Notes under the pieces: model-generated
What the model was told of the DNA's origin: nothing
Databases searched by the model: none
The model's input: the letters and a program-made list of their open reading frames with translations, nothing else
Program-made: the position numbers and the translations under genes
Shown here: in pieces, positions 1 through 5,138 of the stretch
How positions within the stretch are numbered: position 1 is the first letter of the stretch
Layout of the letters: each line of letters opens with the position of its first letter
Origin: an uncultured Porphyromonadaceae bacterium
GTDB lineage: Bacteria > Bacteroidota > Bacteroidia > Bacteroidales > Muribaculaceae
Reading direction: 5' to 3'
DNA: 5,138 nucleotides
Assembly: GCA_900554265.1 (NCBI GenBank)
Contig: USGZ01000148.1
Location: 1 to 5,138, forward strand

Positions 1-50
1 CCATCAATCCCGGGCAGAATATTCCCGGCGAGCCGGCGCCCTCCCGGACC

Positions 51-269
51 ATGCCCCTGGGCAAACTGAACTTCATATTCATGGGCGTAGCCGGAGTGCT
101 CATCATTGTGGGATTCCTGCTTATGCTCGGCGGCAGCTCCAGCCCCGAGGAATTCAACCCCGACATCTTCAGCACCCGCCGCATCGTGGTCGGCCCCGCC
201 GTGGCCTTCATCGGTTTCGTTGCCATGGCCATAGCAATCATCGTCCATCCCAAACGCAATAAGAAATAA
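51..269 (+). CDS. DUF3098 small two-helix membrane protein (5' end uncertain)
   Basis: Small integral membrane protein of the Bacteroidetes DUF3098 type; molecular function unknown. Read from the ATG at 51 it has 72 residues: a hydrophobic segment at about 8-27, a loop containing [11 protein letters not shown] (35-45), a second hydrophobic segment at about 45-65, and a basic C-terminal tail ending KRNKK. The G-K-x-N-F entry into the first helix and the F/Y-N-P-D-I-F-S-x-R-R-I loop are what I recognise as the family signature. The frame stays open upstream to the window edge (from base 3) with a Pro/Gly-rich stretch, so the true start may lie left of the window, giving a longer cytoplasmic N-terminus; base 51 is only the first visible ATG. 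In related genomes this gene usually sits between an ftsX-like gene and uppP; only the uppP side is visible. Its TAA overlaps the uppP ATG by one base, suggesting coupled translation. Family assignment is fairly sure, the start is not. Confidence 0.85.
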   Translation: MPLGKLNFIFMGVAGVLIIVGFLLMLGGSSSPEEFNPDIFSTRRIVVGPAVAFIGFVAMAIAIIVHPKRNKK

Positions 270-1135
270 TGGATACCCTCCAGGCCCTCATTCTCGGCAT
301 AGTCCAGGGACTCGCCGAGTACCTCCCCATCAGTTCCTCCGGCCATCTGGCCATCTTCCGCGAAATTTTCGGCATCGACCTCGCCGGCGAGCAGGCCATG
401 CAGTTCGACATCGCCCTCCACGTGGCTACCGTGCTGAGCACCATCGTAGTGCTCTGGCGCGAGTTCTGGCCCCTGTGCAAGAGCTTCTTCACCTTTAAGC
501 GCGACTCCAGCTTCTGGTACGTGTGCAAGATTCTCGTTTCCTGCATTCCCATCGGTATCGTAGGCATAGCCTTCAAGGACGTTATCGAGACGCTCTTCTC
601 GGACAATATGCAGGTCGTAGGCTACTGCCTGCTGGCCACGGCGTTTCTGCTGGCCTTCTCATACTTCGCCCGCACCCTCCCGCGACTCGAGAACCGCACG
701 CCCCTGTTCGGCGGCAAACCCCGCGACATCACCTTCCTGGATGCTTTCGTAATCGGTTGCGCCCAGGCCGTCGCCGTGCTTCCCGGCCTCTCCCGCTCGG
801 GCACCACCATCGCCACCGGCCTCATCATCGGCGACAAGCGCGAGCAGGTTGCCCAGTTCTCCTTCCTGATGGTCATTATCCCTATTCTGGGCGAAGCCCT
901 GCTGGACATGCGCAAGATTTTCGCCATCGACACCATCGACGCCGCGGCCGGCGTGGCCACCCCCGAAGTAGGCCTGGGAGCCATCGTCGCCGGCTTCCTG
1001 GCAGCGTTCGTCGTAGGCTGCGTGGCCTGCAAGTGGATGCTCGCCCTGGTCAAGAAAGGCAAACTCATCTGGTTCGCCGTCTACTGCGCCATAGTCGGCG
1101 CCGTCTGTCTGGCTAAGAACTACGGTCTTTTCTAA
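269..1135 (+). CDS. uppP: Undecaprenyl-diphosphatase UppP (BacA)
   Basis: Integral membrane phosphatase that converts undecaprenyl diphosphate to undecaprenyl phosphate, recycling the lipid carrier for peptidoglycan and other cell-surface polymers; overexpression of the family gives bacitracin resistance. The 288 residues match the usual family length of about 265-290. The first conserved motif is at 13-26 ([14 protein letters not shown]), supplying the Q/E-x3-E pair (Q13, E17), serines 22-24 and H26. The second, P-G-L-S-R-S-G-T-T at 172-180, supplies the catalytic arginine R176. Several hydrophobic helices follow the known inverted-repeat architecture. The ATG start shares one base with the upstream TAA (TAATG), and the N-terminus [15 protein letters not shown] is typical of family starts. 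All catalytic residues are present, so the enzyme is predicted active. The BacA-type assignment is secure; it is not a PAP2-type phosphatase, since no KxxxxxxRP motif is seen. Confidence 0.97.
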   Translation: MDTLQALILGIVQGLAEYLPISSSGHLAIFREIFGIDLAGEQAMQFDIALHVATVLSTIVVLWREFWPLCKSFFTFKRDSSFWYVCKILVSCIPIGIVGIAFKDVIETLFSDNMQVVGYCLLATAFLLAFSYFARTLPRLENRTPLFGGKPRDITFLDAFVIGCAQAVAVLPGLSRSGTTIATGLIIGDKREQVAQFSFLMVIIPILGEALLDMRKIFAIDTIDAAAGVATPEVGLGAIVAGFLAAFVVGCVACKWMLALVKKGKLIWFAVYCAIVGAVCLAKNYGLF

Positions 1136-1171
1136 GAGATTGCCTATAATTAAGCAAGCCGCCCCGACACC

Positions 1172-1909
1172 GTGAATTTCATAGAAGGCGAAATACTCTG
1201 CATCGACAAGCCCTACAAGTGGACTTCCTTCGACGCCGTCCACCGGCTCCGGAGCGAACTTGTCCGGCGCCTGGGCATACGTAAGTTCAAGGTAGGCCAT
1301 GCCGGTACCCTCGACCCTCTGGCCACCGGCGTGGTGATAATCTGCACCGGCCGCGCCACGCGCCGCATCGAGGAGCTCCAGGCCGGCGTCAAGGAATACG
1401 AGGCCACGCTCGCCCTGGGCGCCACCACACCTTCCTTCGACCTCGAGACGCCAGTCGACGCAACCTACCCCACCGGCCATATCACAGAGGACCTCGTGCG
1501 CCGCACCCTCCCGCGCTTCATCGGTGAGATAAAGCAGGTTCCTCCGGCCTTCTCGGCATGCAAAATCGAAGGCACCCGCGCCTACGAGATGGCCCGACAG
1601 GGACAGGTCGTCCGGCTCAAGGCCAAGACCCTGGTAATCGACAGCATCGAACTGCTCGAATTCAGCCCCGAGAGCATACGCATCCGCGTGGTCTGCGGCA
1701 AGGGCACATATATCCGCGCCCTCGCCCGCGACATCGGCGAGGCACTCGGCTCGGGAGCGCACCTTACGGCCCTGCGCCGCACCCGCGTAGGCGACGTACG
1801 CGTCGAGTCCTGCATGAGCATCCCCGAGGCCGTCGAAATGATAAAACATACCGACATAGAATATCCCGACGACTGGCAGGGGCCCCGGACGGCGGCTCCT
1901 TCAGCATAA
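1172..1909 (+). CDS. truB: tRNA pseudouridine(55) synthase TruB
   Basis: Cytoplasmic enzyme that isomerises uridine 55 in the T-loop of most tRNAs to pseudouridine. The catalytic motif G-H-A-G-T-L-D-P-L-A-T-G-V spans about 42-54 with catalytic Asp48. Other conserved elements are K-E-Y-E at 74-77 (active-site Tyr76), the V-P-P-x-x-S-A substrate segment at 123-129, and G-K-G-T-Y-I-R-A-L-A-R-D at 176-187 (Y180, R182). At 245 residues it is shorter than E. coli TruB (314) and ends soon after the catalytic fold, which is usual in Bacteroidetes. The start is GTG at 1172: in this frame a TAA lies at 1151-1153 and there is no ATG between it and the GTG, while the next residues (NFIEGEIL-C-IDKP-Y-KWTSFD) match the start of Bacteroidetes homologues. 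It lies 36 bases after uppP with no recognisable Bacteroidetes promoter between, so co-transcription is likely. Confidence 0.96.
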   Translation: MNFIEGEILCIDKPYKWTSFDAVHRLRSELVRRLGIRKFKVGHAGTLDPLATGVVIICTGRATRRIEELQAGVKEYEATLALGATTPSFDLETPVDATYPTGHITEDLVRRTLPRFIGEIKQVPPAFSACKIEGTRAYEMARQGQVVRLKAKTLVIDSIELLEFSPESIRIRVVCGKGTYIRALARDIGEALGSGAHLTALRRTRVGDVRVESCMSIPEAVEMIKHTDIEYPDDWQGPRTAAPSA

Positions 1910-1917
1910 ACCAATCT

Positions 1918-1933
1918 CTCTGAACAGTCAGAG
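1918..1933 (+). other. Short hairpin in the truB–queA gap
   Basis: CTCTGA (1918-1923) and TCAGAG (1928-1933) are perfect reverse complements around a four-base loop, ACAG, nine bases after the truB stop and 21 bases before the queA start. It is followed by CAAAAATC and not by a run of T, so it is not a convincing intrinsic terminator. It could act as an mRNA-processing or stability element within the operon, or be chance. Confidence 0.35.
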
Positions 1934-1954
1934 CAAAAATCTTCTCATTCTCAG

Positions 1955-3004
1955 ATGAAACTTTCCCAGTTCAAATTCCATCTCCCAAGTGAACTGATTG
2001 CCCAGCGGCCCTTCACCCCGCGCGACGAATGCCGCCTGATGACCGTGAACCGCAAGACCGGCGAGATTTCCCATCATATCTTCAAGGAAATCCTCGACTA
2101 CTTCGAGGACCGCGACGTGATGATCTTCAACAACACCCGCGTCTTCCCGGCCCTTCTCTACGGCAACAAGGAGAAGACCGGCGCCCGCATAGAAGTTTTC
2201 CTGCTGCGCGAACTCAATGCCGACAACAAACTCTGGGACGTGCTGGTAGAGCCCGCACGTAAAATCCGAATCGGCAACAAGCTCTATTTCGGCGAGGACG
2301 AGTCGATGGTCGCCGAGGTTATCGACAACACCACATCACGCGGACGTACGCTGCGCTTCCTCTACGACGGTCCCCACGACGAATTCAAGGCCGCCCTCTA
2401 CGCCATGGGCACAACTCCCCTGCCCCCCTACATGACCCGCGAGTCCGACGCCACCGACGCCGACGACTACCAGTGCATCTTCGCCGAGCGCGAGGGCGCC
2501 GTTGTCGCTCCCGCCGCCGGCCTCCACTTCTCGCGCGAGCTTCTTACGCGCCTGCAGATCAAGGGCGTCCGCAAGGCATTCGTCACCGTCCACAGCGGCC
2601 TGGGCGCCTTCCGCGAAATCGACGTCGAGGACCTTACCAAGCACCGCATGGACTCCGAGCAGATGGAAGCCAGCCAGGAACTCGTCGACACCGTCAACAC
2701 GGCCAAAGACGGCGGCCACAATGTCTGCGCCGTCGGAACATCGGTTCTCCGGGCTGTCGCCACTGCCGAAAGCATGGGAGGCCACATGAAGACCTACGAC
2801 GGCTGGACCAACAAGTTCATCTTCCCGCCTTACGACTTCGGCGTCTGCACCCATCTGGTCACCAACTTCCATATTCCCCTGAGCACCATGCTTATGATGA
2901 CCGCGGCATTCGGCGGCTACGAGCTGGTGATGGAGGCCTACAAGGTCGCCGTAAAGGAAAAATACCGTTTCGGCTGCTACGGCGACGCCATGCTCATTTT
3001 CTGA
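1955..3004 (+). CDS. queA: S-adenosylmethionine:tRNA ribosyltransferase-isomerase QueA
   Basis: Cytoplasmic enzyme of queuosine synthesis. It transfers and isomerises the ribosyl part of S-adenosylmethionine onto preQ1 at the wobble base G34 of GUN-anticodon tRNAs, giving epoxyqueuosine. The 349 residues fit the family's 340-360. Conserved blocks in order are F-N-N-T-R-V (58-63), L-P-P-Y-M-T-R (156-162), the A-E-R-E-G-A-V-V-A-P-A-A-G-L-H-F block (177-192), H-S-G-L-G-A-F-R (213-220), G-T-S-V-L-R-A (261-267), G-W-T-N-K-F-I-F-P-P-Y (283-293), N-F-H-I-P-L-S-T-M-L-M (304-314) and C-terminal G-D-A-M-L-I-F. No block is missing, so the enzyme should be active. The start at 1955 gives the usual MKLSQFKFHLP-type N-terminus. 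It follows truB by 45 bases and its TGA shares a base with the next ATG. TruB and QueA share no pathway step; both modify tRNA. No other queuosine gene and no PreQ1 riboswitch-like leader is seen here. Confidence 0.97.
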   Translation: MKLSQFKFHLPSELIAQRPFTPRDECRLMTVNRKTGEISHHIFKEILDYFEDRDVMIFNNTRVFPALLYGNKEKTGARIEVFLLRELNADNKLWDVLVEPARKIRIGNKLYFGEDESMVAEVIDNTTSRGRTLRFLYDGPHDEFKAALYAMGTTPLPPYMTRESDATDADDYQCIFAEREGAVVAPAAGLHFSRELLTRLQIKGVRKAFVTVHSGLGAFREIDVEDLTKHRMDSEQMEASQELVDTVNTAKDGGHNVCAVGTSVLRAVATAESMGGHMKTYDGWTNKFIFPPYDFGVCTHLVTNFHIPLSTMLMMTAAFGGYELVMEAYKVAVKEKYRFGCYGDAMLIF

Positions 3005-3552
3005 TGGACCTCAGCAAGACAAACGCACAGTTCGAGCAGGCCGTCGGGGCCTGCCGCGCCATATTCGAGGCCAAGCTCGCCGACTACGGGCCCTCATGGC
3101 GCATAATGCGTCCCGAAGCCATCACGGACCAGATTTTCATCAAGGCCAAACGCATACGCTCGCTGCAGATAAAGGGCTGCTCCGCCGTCGGCGAGGGCAT
3201 TTACCCCGAATTCGTGGCCATCGTGAACTACGGCATAATCGGCATCATCCAGCTGCGCCACGGGTTCGCCGACACCAAGGACATCGCCAACGCCCTGGCC
3301 CTTGCCTGGTACGACGAAATCGCAAAATCCGCCCTGGAGCTGATGAAGGCCAAGAACCACGACTACGACGAGGCCTGGCGAAGCATGCGCGTGGCCAGCT
3401 ACGACGACATAATCCTCACCAAGCTCCAGCGGGTCAAGGAAATCGAGGACCATGCCGGCCATACCGAGGTGTCGGAAGGCATCGAATCCAACTACCTGGA
3501 CATAATCAACTACGCGGTGTTCGCCCTCATCAAGCTCCACGATGAAGACTGA
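3004..3552 (+). CDS. DUF1599 protein with two tandem domain copies
   Basis: Soluble 182-residue protein with no signal peptide or membrane segment, recognised as the Bacteroidetes DUF1599 family (Pfam, as I recall, also calls this nucleotide modification associated domain 1). Biochemical function is not established. Two related halves can be aligned by eye: residues about 26-84 (DYG-x2-WRIMR … KAKRIRS … VGEGI … VNYGIIGIIQL) and about 119-178 (DYD-x2-WRSMR … KLQRVKE … VSEGI … INYAVFALIKL). W32/W125, R33/R126, R36/R129, R50/R143, E64/E158 and Asn-Tyr 75-76/169-170 correspond, at offset 93 changing to 94, so one residue is inserted. The start is the ATG at 3004 inside TGATG; the same frame is open much further upstream within queA, but that part is queA read out of frame and contains long Arg/Pro/His-rich nonsense. 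Bacteroides, from memory, often has folK directly after queA; it is absent here. A link to nucleotide metabolism is inferred only from the family name. Confidence 0.93.
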   Translation: MDLSKTNAQFEQAVGACRAIFEAKLADYGPSWRIMRPEAITDQIFIKAKRIRSLQIKGCSAVGEGIYPEFVAIVNYGIIGIIQLRHGFADTKDIANALALAWYDEIAKSALELMKAKNHDYDEAWRSMRVASYDDIILTKLQRVKEIEDHAGHTEVSEGIESNYLDIINYAVFALIKLHDED

Positions 3553-4837
3553 ATTGCGAATGAAACTCCGGCGGGCGGCGGTAATCGTCGCCCGTCTTTT
3601 CATAGGCGCCGTGTTCGTCGTTTCGGGATGGTCGAAGGCCGTCGACCCCGCCGGCTTCATCATCAAGGTCGGCGAATATCTCGGCGCCTGGGGCTGGACG
3701 GCGCCACACGAGGCCATTGTCGTGGGCTGCATGGCCCTGTCGGCGGTGGAATTCACCGTCGGCGTGATGGTGGCCTGCGGGTGCCTCAAGCGCGTGGCCG
3801 TATGGCTGGCATCGGCGCTGATGGTCTTCATGCTGCCGCTGACGCTCTATATCGCCGTAGCCAACCCCGTCGCCGACTGCGGATGCTTCGGCGACCTGTG
3901 GAAGATATCGAACTGGGCAACTTTCTGGAAGAACGTGGTAATAGGCGGCGTGCTGGTCTACCTGATTAAACACAACCGCAGCGTGCCCGGCATCTACCCT
4001 GCGCCGATACAGTGGCTGGTGGCCACGGTGTCGCTCGCCTTCCCTCTGACCCTCAGCTTCATAGGCTACCACATCCAGCCGGTGGCCGACTTCCGGCCCT
4101 TCCGCCTCGGCACGGAGATTTTCCATCCGCAGCATGAGGCCGACGACGATGACGCCGGGGAGGGCTACGTCTACGAGCGCGGCGGCGAGCGGCGCACCTT
4201 CGGGCTCGACGAGATTCCGGATTCAACCTGGACTTTCGTTTCCGCCAGCGACGACGACGGCGGAGGCTATGCCGACATCGCCGTGCGCGACGACGAGGGC
4301 GAGGACGTGTCGCGCGACATCGTGGCCGACGGCGACGAGCCCCAGGTATGGCTCATCATCCCCGACCCGGGCCTCCTCTTCCTCTCCAACGCCCACGAAA
4401 TGACCCAGCTCCACCGCTACCTCAGCGACCGCGGCATCGATTTCACCGCCCTGGTAGGCTCCCGCGGTGCCGGGTTCCGCTACTGGACCGACCTCATCCG
4501 CCCGACCTTCCCGGTATACTCCGCCGAGGACACCGCCCTGCAGCAGCTCGCCCGCGGCAATTCGGCCATCGTCTACACCCGCGGGGGCAGGATAATCTGG
4601 AAGCGCACCTTCGTGTCGCTGCCCGACCGCCTCTGGGAGAAACCCGACCCCGGCGAAGGACTCAACCCCCTCGACGACGTCCGCCCCGTCGACGACGGAC
4701 GCTACGCATGGGGCTCGGCGCTTTTCTACCTCGCCGTGCTGGCCGCACTCTACCTGCTCGGACAATCGCCTAAACTCGTGCGCCTTATCACCATGCGGCA
4801 CCCCAACAACAAGCCCGAGGACAGCCCGGAGGCGTGA
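3542..4837 (+). CDS. BT_3928-family DoxX/MauE-like membrane protein with periplasmic thioredoxin-like domain
   Basis: Inner-membrane protein of 431 residues. The N-terminal part has about five hydrophobic helices (roughly 14-31, 57-79, 84-107, 128-143, 154-177) of DoxX/MauE type, starting with G-A-V-F-V-V-S-G-W-S-K-A-V-D-P (22-36) and carrying D-C-G-C-F-G-D at 112-118, typical of MauE-like redox partners. Residues about 178-388 form an acidic region predicted periplasmic: W-T-F-V at 230-233, then an alpha/beta stretch at about 268-358 resembling a thioredoxin fold but without CXXC. A last helix (about 388-407) and a basic tail return to the cytoplasm. The layout matches what is known as the BT_3928 family; a role in envelope disulfide or quinone redox chemistry is inference. 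The ATG at 3542 overlaps the preceding gene by 11 bases. An in-frame ATG at 3560 (MKLRR…) fits homologues equally well and would start seven bases after that stop. It is the last gene of the run. Confidence 0.9.
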   Translation: MKTELRMKLRRAAVIVARLFIGAVFVVSGWSKAVDPAGFIIKVGEYLGAWGWTAPHEAIVVGCMALSAVEFTVGVMVACGCLKRVAVWLASALMVFMLPLTLYIAVANPVADCGCFGDLWKISNWATFWKNVVIGGVLVYLIKHNRSVPGIYPAPIQWLVATVSLAFPLTLSFIGYHIQPVADFRPFRLGTEIFHPQHEADDDDAGEGYVYERGGERRTFGLDEIPDSTWTFVSASDDDGGGYADIAVRDDEGEDVSRDIVADGDEPQVWLIIPDPGLLFLSNAHEMTQLHRYLSDRGIDFTALVGSRGAGFRYWTDLIRPTFPVYSAEDTALQQLARGNSAIVYTRGGRIIWKRTFVSLPDRLWEKPDPGEGLNPLDDVRPVDDGRYAWGSALFYLAVLAALYLLGQSPKLVRLITMRHPNNKPEDSPEA

Positions 4838-4866
4838 CGCGCACTCAAAAAATTTTTCCGAAACTC

Positions 4867-4897
4867 TTGCACGGTCAAACCCTTTTGCCTAACTTTG
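4867..4897 (+). promoter_or_regulatory. Bacteroidetes-type promoter (-33 TTG, -7 TAACTTTG)
   Basis: TAACTTTG at 4890-4897 matches the Bacteroidetes primary-sigma -7 consensus TAnnTTTG. TTG at 4867-4869 sits 20 bases upstream, the usual distance of the -33 element. An A/T tract (A6T5, 4847-4857) precedes it, as is common for strong promoters in this phylum. The start point should fall about 4902-4906. It begins 30 bases after the last operon gene and would drive a new rightward transcript whose gene is outside, or barely inside, the window. It is the only good match to this consensus in the non-coding parts. Confidence 0.75.
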
Positions 4898-5025
4898 CGT
4901 TATAGAAACAAAGGCAAGAGAGCCCCGACGACGATTTCAAAGAACACCACATCAAAGCTGATTGGGAAACTCGTCAATTATTCATGAAATACCGAGACAC
5001 AGCTTAGCCAACCGATGGCGGGCCA

Positions 5026-5060
5026 CACCGGCAGTAAAATGCCGGGCCTTCGCGCCGGTG
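5026..5060 (+). other. Two mutually exclusive GC-rich hairpins
   Basis: CCGGCA (5028-5033) can pair with TGCCGG (5040-5045) around the loop GTAAAA. Alternatively CACCGGC (5026-5032) can pair with GCCGGTG (5054-5060). The left arms overlap, so only one can form at a time. They lie in the presumed transcript of the promoter at 4867-4897. No T-run follows either stem. This could be a structured leader, part of an intergenic repeat, or chance in GC-rich DNA. Confidence 0.45.
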
Positions 5061-5065
5061 GATTA

Positions 5066-5120
5066 CAAAGGATGGCGAGCACTCAAATCCTGTCATTTCG
5101 GAGTTTCATCGCATCCTTTG
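5066..5120. repeat. Long imperfect palindrome
   Basis: CAAAGGATG (5066-5074) and CATCCTTTG (5112-5120) are perfect 9-base reverse complements. Allowing one bulged G on the left, the stem extends inward through GCGA/TCGC to about 5078 and 5107, and ACTC (5081-5084) can also pair with GAGT (5101-5104). The result is a long imperfect hairpin around a short AT-containing loop. Such sequences in Bacteroidales intergenic regions can be dispersed palindromic repeats or RNA structures; copy number cannot be judged from one window. Confidence 0.5.
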
Positions 5121-5138
5121 ATGTGGCTTTCATACAAG

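Larger units (their letters stand above)
4838..5138. other. Gene-free stretch after the operon: promoter, leader and palindromic DNA
   Basis: No protein with recognisable family features, tRNA, rRNA, SRP RNA, tmRNA or RNase P RNA signature is visible in these 301 bases. The left part (to about 5010) is more AT-rich than the genes and holds the promoter. The right part (5011-5138) holds GC-rich alternative hairpins and a long imperfect palindrome. A frame starting at ATG 5015 (second ATG at 5072) is open to the window edge for 41 codons, but its translation resembles nothing I know and it runs through the palindromes, so it is not called as a gene. No classical terminator with a T-run follows the last operon gene. 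Confidence 0.6.

Noticed and set aside
1141..1153. TATAAT-like sequence before truB resembling an E. coli -10 box
   Set aside because: Bacteroidetes primary promoters use TAnnTTTG, which is absent here, and no -33 element is correctly placed; the gap is only 36 bases within an operon.
659..1849. Long open frame on the minus strand (396 codons) across uppP and truB
   Set aside because: It is opposite two certain genes, has a composition dominated by Ala/Gly/Asp as expected from the reverse strand of GC-rich codons, and shows no family motif.
1918..1940. Intrinsic terminator between truB and queA
   Set aside because: The six-base hairpin is real but no T-run follows; the next bases are A-rich, then mixed.
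2473..3003. In-frame extension of the DUF1599 gene upstream into queA
   Set aside because: The extra part is queA read in another frame, rich in Arg, Pro and His; family similarity begins exactly at the ATG at 3004.
3530..4135. Minus-strand open frame of about 200 codons opposite the DoxX/MauE-like gene
   Set aside because: It is a shadow of a membrane-protein gene in GC-rich DNA and has no recognisable motif or own promoter.
4195..4335. Asp/Glu-rich run of the last protein as a frameshift or low-complexity insertion
   Set aside because: The frame is continuous, W-T-F-V and the G-E-D-V-S-R-D segment fit the family's usual order, and the acidic character suits a periplasmic loop.
4903..5138. 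Known structured RNA (tRNA, SRP RNA, tmRNA, RNase P, 6S) after the promoter
   Set aside because: None of the conserved cores I know for these RNAs is visible by eye.

Overview
The window looks like a conserved housekeeping segment of a high-GC member of the Bacteroidales. The evidence is the DUF3098–uppP–truB–queA order, a two-copy DUF1599 protein followed by a BT_3928-family membrane protein, a TruB without a long C-terminal extension, and a promoter with the Bacteroidetes TAnnTTTG element rather than an E. coli-type -10. Coding DNA is strongly biased to G/C in third positions. A gut lineage such as Muribaculaceae would fit, but the genus cannot be fixed from the sequence alone.

Layout: six genes on the + strand run almost without gaps from the left edge to 4837. 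They are a small two-helix DUF3098 membrane protein (start uncertain, open upstream to the edge), uppP (undecaprenyl-diphosphatase), truB (tRNA pseudouridine-55 synthase, GTG start), queA (epoxyqueuosine-forming tRNA ribosyltransferase-isomerase), a DUF1599 protein made of two related halves, and a DoxX/MauE-like membrane protein with a periplasmic thioredoxin-like domain lacking CXXC. Stop/start overlaps at 267-271 (TAATG), 3002-3006 (TGATG) and 3542-3552 (11 bases) suggest translational coupling. The gaps before truB (36 bases) and queA (45 bases) contain no Bacteroidetes-type promoter, so one polycistronic unit is likely. Its contents combine envelope lipid-carrier recycling with two tRNA modifications and two poorly characterised proteins. 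No shared pathway is apparent beyond general growth functions.

From 4838 to 5138 there is no convincing gene. This stretch is more AT-rich at its start, carries a well-formed Bacteroidetes promoter (4867-4897) directly behind the operon, and then about 235 bases of presumed leader or non-coding DNA. It contains two GC-rich alternative hairpins (5026-5060) and a long imperfect palindrome (5066-5120). In Bacteroides, as I remember it, the BT_3928 gene is followed closely by tpiA. No tpiA start is seen here, so this gene-free stretch is the least explained part of the window. I see no strong evidence for a new multi-gene system; the palindromic intergenic region and the duplicated DUF1599 protein deserve the most attention.
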